A DNA stretch of 64,000 bases from Agromyces terreus (GTDB lineage: Bacteria; Actinomycetota; Actinomycetes; Actinomycetales; Microbacteriaceae), in contig NZ_WBIS01000004.1 in assembly GCF_009749465.1 (NCBI RefSeq), forward strand, positions 124,001 through 188,000, read 5' to 3'. Position 1 is the first letter of the stretch; each line of letters begins with the position of its first letter. The translations under genes and the position numbers were made by a program. The notes below the pieces were generated by a model. That model was not told where the DNA came from. It did not search any database and saw only the letters and a list, made by a program, of their open reading frames with translations. Positions 61,340 to 64,000 of this stretch are shown in pieces.

Positions 61340-61718
61340 TGGATGCGGTCGCGAGGTCAGTCTCGATGAATCGCGGCGGCGCGAATTGCATCCCTGCGAA
61401 TACTGCCCCGTCGACGTTTGTGCGTCGGAGAACTGCGCCGAACGACAACGCCGGTCGGCGCTTTCGCCGTCAGGACTTGGACGTAAAGTCGACACTCGCG
61501 GCAGTCCCGAGCTGCCCGCAGCTCTCCTAAAACGGATTGTCTTGCGTTCCAATCGGATGATCCTCGAATGAGCATCCCATCGCCGGAAGGCCCCCGCGGG
61601 CTCCTCGTGTGGCACCAGTCCTGGGTGCACCTGTCTGGGCTGGTGTGGTCACAGAACGACGGCAGTGACGCGCAGCAACGTCATTCCGGACGTTTGCGAT
61701 GTTTCAGCTATTGCGAAC
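61340..61718. other. Non-coding gap between convergent genes
   Basis: About 380 bp between the GTPase stop and the GmrSD stop. I see no supported gene, repeat or strong terminator; CGCCG-GT-CGGCG followed by CTTT near 61452 is the only small hairpin. Short open frames here have no ribosome sites. Confidence 0.4.
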
Positions 61719-63872
61719 TCAAGCGGCGCCAGACTCCTGCGCTGCAAGTCGCTCGGCGACCGATGTGAACGGATCGTCGTCGAGCGCCCAGAAATCGACG
61801 CCGTTCACGTTGTCGTGGCCCAGGCTGTGGGCTGCGGCGTCAAGGGTGTCGAAATCTTCCTGGCGCCCGTCGGAATCGGTGATCCGCAGCGTGAGATCGT
61901 CGGTGACTGCGGCGTCGATCGGAGAAGCGTCGATTGGGTCGAGATTGTCGCCGATGCGCATGATTCCGAGTTCGACGAGTGCGGCGATACTCAGCTCGAC
62001 GGCATCATCGCTGTCGAGCTCGGCATGCAGTTCGCCCTGCACCGTGGCGGTCTCATCGGTCGGGACGCTCGGGATGGTCACGGCACCCCGCCCGATATGG
62101 TCGAACCCATCTCGAATCACCAGGGCGATGAGCTTTCGCCGTTGCGCCAGGAACTCGGAGTACTCCAGCTCCTCCCAGCCATCGGGAAGGGCGTGCCAAT
62201 ACCGCTGCCGCTCGAGCCAGGTGGTATCTCCATTTACACGATCACGGAGGAGATCGGCCCAGTACTCCTTCGGAGGCCGGTCGGAGATGAGGATGTTCGT
62301 AGCCCAGTCGGTCGGTGCGAAGTTCGCCGCCTGATTGATTCGCTTGAGATCCGTCGTGCCGAGCGTATTCTCCTGATACTTCCGTGGAAAGAGATGGTGG
62401 CCTTCCATTCCCTTGATGGCAGGCATCGTCGGGTTCATCCACTGCGAAATCGGCATCCTGATCATGAAGAGGTCAGCCCCGAGATTGTTCAACGAGGCCA
62501 GGTAGCACTGGTACGACGGCGACATCGCCGCCCCTGATGTGATGAGCGACTCGGGAATCCGGTACGTCCATACGTCCGAGGTGAGCTCGTTCGCGATGAT
62601 GTCGTCGAGCGTGCGCGCGAACCCTCCCGCGTCGCCATCCGTGACTTCGCTGAGTCGATCGAGATCCTTCTGCAGCTGAGTCTCACCGCTTCCCGTGTAG
62701 CGAGACGTGAGCTGGGCCATGAAGAACCATCGCGCAATGAGCGGGCGAAGCGCTTCGAGCCCGACTTTGAACCGGCTTCGTCCCAACAGGAACAGGATGT
62801 AACTCGTGATCAGGTTGGTCGACGATGTGATGCCTTTTCGGTCGGTGAACCCGGCCAGCTTGATCGCGTGAATGAACTCCTGCCAATGCAGCGGGTTGGT
62901 CACGATCGGGAGTGCGCTCTTCAACAGGTTGAGCTCGCGCTCCTGCTTCAGCGCGTCGACCGAACCGGTGGTGCGGTCTTTCGCCTGCAAGGCGGCATAC
63001 GCGTCTGGAAGCTTTCCGCGGTTCTGGCCGACCGCCACGACCATCCGCACCAGCTGGCCGGGCTCCACCTTGATGAACGGGTTGTGTGGCGTCCATCGAA
63101 CGACGCGATGGGCGACGTGGGAGGCCGTCTCAGGCGAGAGTCGCGAATCGCGAGCGAAAGCTTCGATCTCGTCGCGGCCTTCGGGCCAGAAGACACTGAG
63201 CCACGTCAGGATGTAGTCGTAAGCCTTGAGGCTCACGCCCTCGGAGTTGATACGCACGAAAATGTCGGCAACCGTCGCCTTCGTCACGCCCTTCAAAATG
63301 TGCACGACCTCGAACTGATACTTCTGCAAGTCGCTGAGTCGCTCGAAGATGTCGCCCAGATCGTCTTCTTCGTCCTCGGTGAGTTCGCCACCGCTTGCCT
63401 TGTACCGGCGGATGAATGCCTTCTGCGCACGGATCGCGGAGTCGAAGCACGAGGAGATGTCGTCGACCCACTGCGCGGACTTCACAATGCTCGCGTTGCG
63501 CACTTCAAACTTCTCAGTGAACGGGTTGAAGGCGATCCGTATTTCTTTGCTGCGGTAGTTCTCGTCGACGACCGAGCGACCCTTCATCGCGGCGTAGAGG
63601 CTCGTAAGTCGTTGCTGTCCATCGACGATCTGATGGGATGCGCCGAACTTGGCAGCGTCGCTGATAGCTCGCGTCTCGCCATCAGCAGCGACGTCCCAGA
63701 ACATCAGTTCCCCGACTGGGTATCCGCGGTACATCGAATCGAAGAGGTCGCGGACTTTCGGCGCGGGCCAGACGAACGGGCGCTGGAGGTCGGGCAACTG
63801 GATCGTGCCATCATCGACGCCGTCGACGAGGGAGCTCACGCTCCATTCGATCGTCTTGAAAATCGCGCTCAT
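61719..63872 (-). CDS. GmrSD-type restriction protein (DUF262 plus DUF1524)
   Basis: A 717-residue single-chain GmrSD homologue. The N-terminal DUF262 domain has LPDLQRPFVWP and IVDGQQRLTSLY (about residues 28-38 and 80-91), the ParB/Srx-like nucleotide-hydrolysing centre. The C-terminal DUF1524 domain carries the His-Me nuclease motif GHHLFPRKYQ...LKRINQAANF (about 490-515). Such enzymes are type IV restriction systems that cut modified phage DNA. The ATG at 63872 is seven bases after a TAGCGT box, so the mRNA is probably leaderless. It is convergent with the BREX-GTPase operon and complements it by attacking phages with modified DNA. Confidence 0.9.
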   Translation of the reverse strand: MSAIFKTIEWSVSSLVDGVDDGTIQLPDLQRPFVWPAPKVRDLFDSMYRGYPVGELMFWDVAADGETRAISDAAKFGASHQIVDGQQRLTSLYAAMKGRSVVDENYRSKEIRIAFNPFTEKFEVRNASIVKSAQWVDDISSCFDSAIRAQKAFIRRYKASGGELTEDEEDDLGDIFERLSDLQKYQFEVVHILKGVTKATVADIFVRINSEGVSLKAYDYILTWLSVFWPEGRDEIEAFARDSRLSPETASHVAHRVVRWTPHNPFIKVEPGQLVRMVVAVGQNRGKLPDAYAALQAKDRTTGSVDALKQERELNLLKSALPIVTNPLHWQEFIHAIKLAGFTDRKGITSSTNLITSYILFLLGRSRFKVGLEALRPLIARWFFMAQLTSRYTGSGETQLQKDLDRLSEVTDGDAGGFARTLDDIIANELTSDVWTYRIPESLITSGAAMSPSYQCYLASLNNLGADLFMIRMPISQWMNPTMPAIKGMEGHHLFPRKYQENTLGTTDLKRINQAANFAPTDWATNILISDRPPKEYWADLLRDRVNGDTTWLERQRYWHALPDGWEELEYSEFLAQRRKLIALVIRDGFDHIGRGAVTIPSVPTDETATVQGELHAELDSDDAVELSIAALVELGIMRIGDNLDPIDASPIDAAVTDDLTLRITDSDGRQEDFDTLDAAAHSLGHDNVNGVDFWALDDDPFTSVAERLAAQESGAA

Positions 63873-63879
63873 TCCACAC

Positions 63880-63885
63880 ACGCTA
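63880..63885 (-). promoter_or_regulatory. -10 box of a leaderless promoter for the GmrSD gene
   Basis: Minus-strand TAGCGT is followed by GTGTGGA and then the ATG at 63872. The spacing equals that of the promoters at 27185 and 34356. Confidence 0.5.
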
Positions 63886-64000
63886 TTCGGCTTTGCTGAC
63901 TGTCGCCATGGTTCGACGATGCATGCGGGTGATGCGGATGCTTCGCCGGCGGAGTGATGCATTCCACACCGCGGCCCGCATCGTTTGCGCGCGGCCGTAT

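Overview
The window looks like the chromosome of a high-GC actinobacterium of the Microbacteriaceae type (Agromyces/Microbacterium-like; a judgement from style and protein families, not from a search). Reasons: coding DNA near 75% GC with G/C third positions in sampled core lines, many GTG starts, leaderless promoters with TAnnnT boxes, LAxTG-type sortase signals, CWB2 and Excalibur wall modules, and a heavily over-represented word GGATGYCGC.

Left part (1-33.5 kb) is mostly core chromosome. It holds an RSH-type HD-domain protein (cut by the left edge), a MOSC protein, a secreted subtilase, a QorB-like reductase and a TetR regulator. Next comes a plus-strand operon (5.7-15.3 kb) of CocE-like hydrolase, DUF3237 protein, complete oligopeptide-type ABC importer (lipoprotein, two permeases, fused double ATPase), second DUF3237 protein and YtcJ-like amidohydrolase. 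It probably imports and hydrolyses an amide/ester compound and is probably controlled by the divergent TetR through a 21-bp operator. Then follow tRNA-Gly(GCC), a large Ig-repeat surface protein, a LAL/LuxR regulator, PPK2, a Pro-rich LAETG surface protein, a PPOX-fold protein, a secreted wall-bound HNH nuclease flanked by duplicated DNA, a coiled-coil protein, a coupled TM2/DUF2510 pair and an unknown protein with S1-like modules.

Right part (33.5-64 kb) is a defence island with lower GC (about 57% in a sampled line). It contains a HEPN-MNT toxin-antitoxin pair, a 2165-residue HEPN/DUF4011 helicase-nuclease, a decayed NERD gene, a CBS-HEPN-like protein, a complete type I BREX operon (brxA-brxB-brxC-pglX-pglZ-brxL), two large dynamin-like GTPase genes joined to BREX by stop/start overlaps, and a convergent GmrSD-type restriction enzyme. 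No integrase or transposase is visible.

The best candidate for an undescribed system is the BREX extension: a BrxL whose Lon-like C-terminus seems replaced by an MITD1-type PLD-like domain, followed by coupled dynamin-like proteins carrying three GTPase domains. MITD1-type domains work in membrane remodelling and dynamins remodel membranes, so this points to a membrane-directed arm added to BREX. Two unexplained DNA signals also stand out: a recurring CCCC-N5-GGGGGTG dyad in front of several genes, and the GGATGYCGC word, which forms inverted-pair terminators much as DNA-uptake sequences do.
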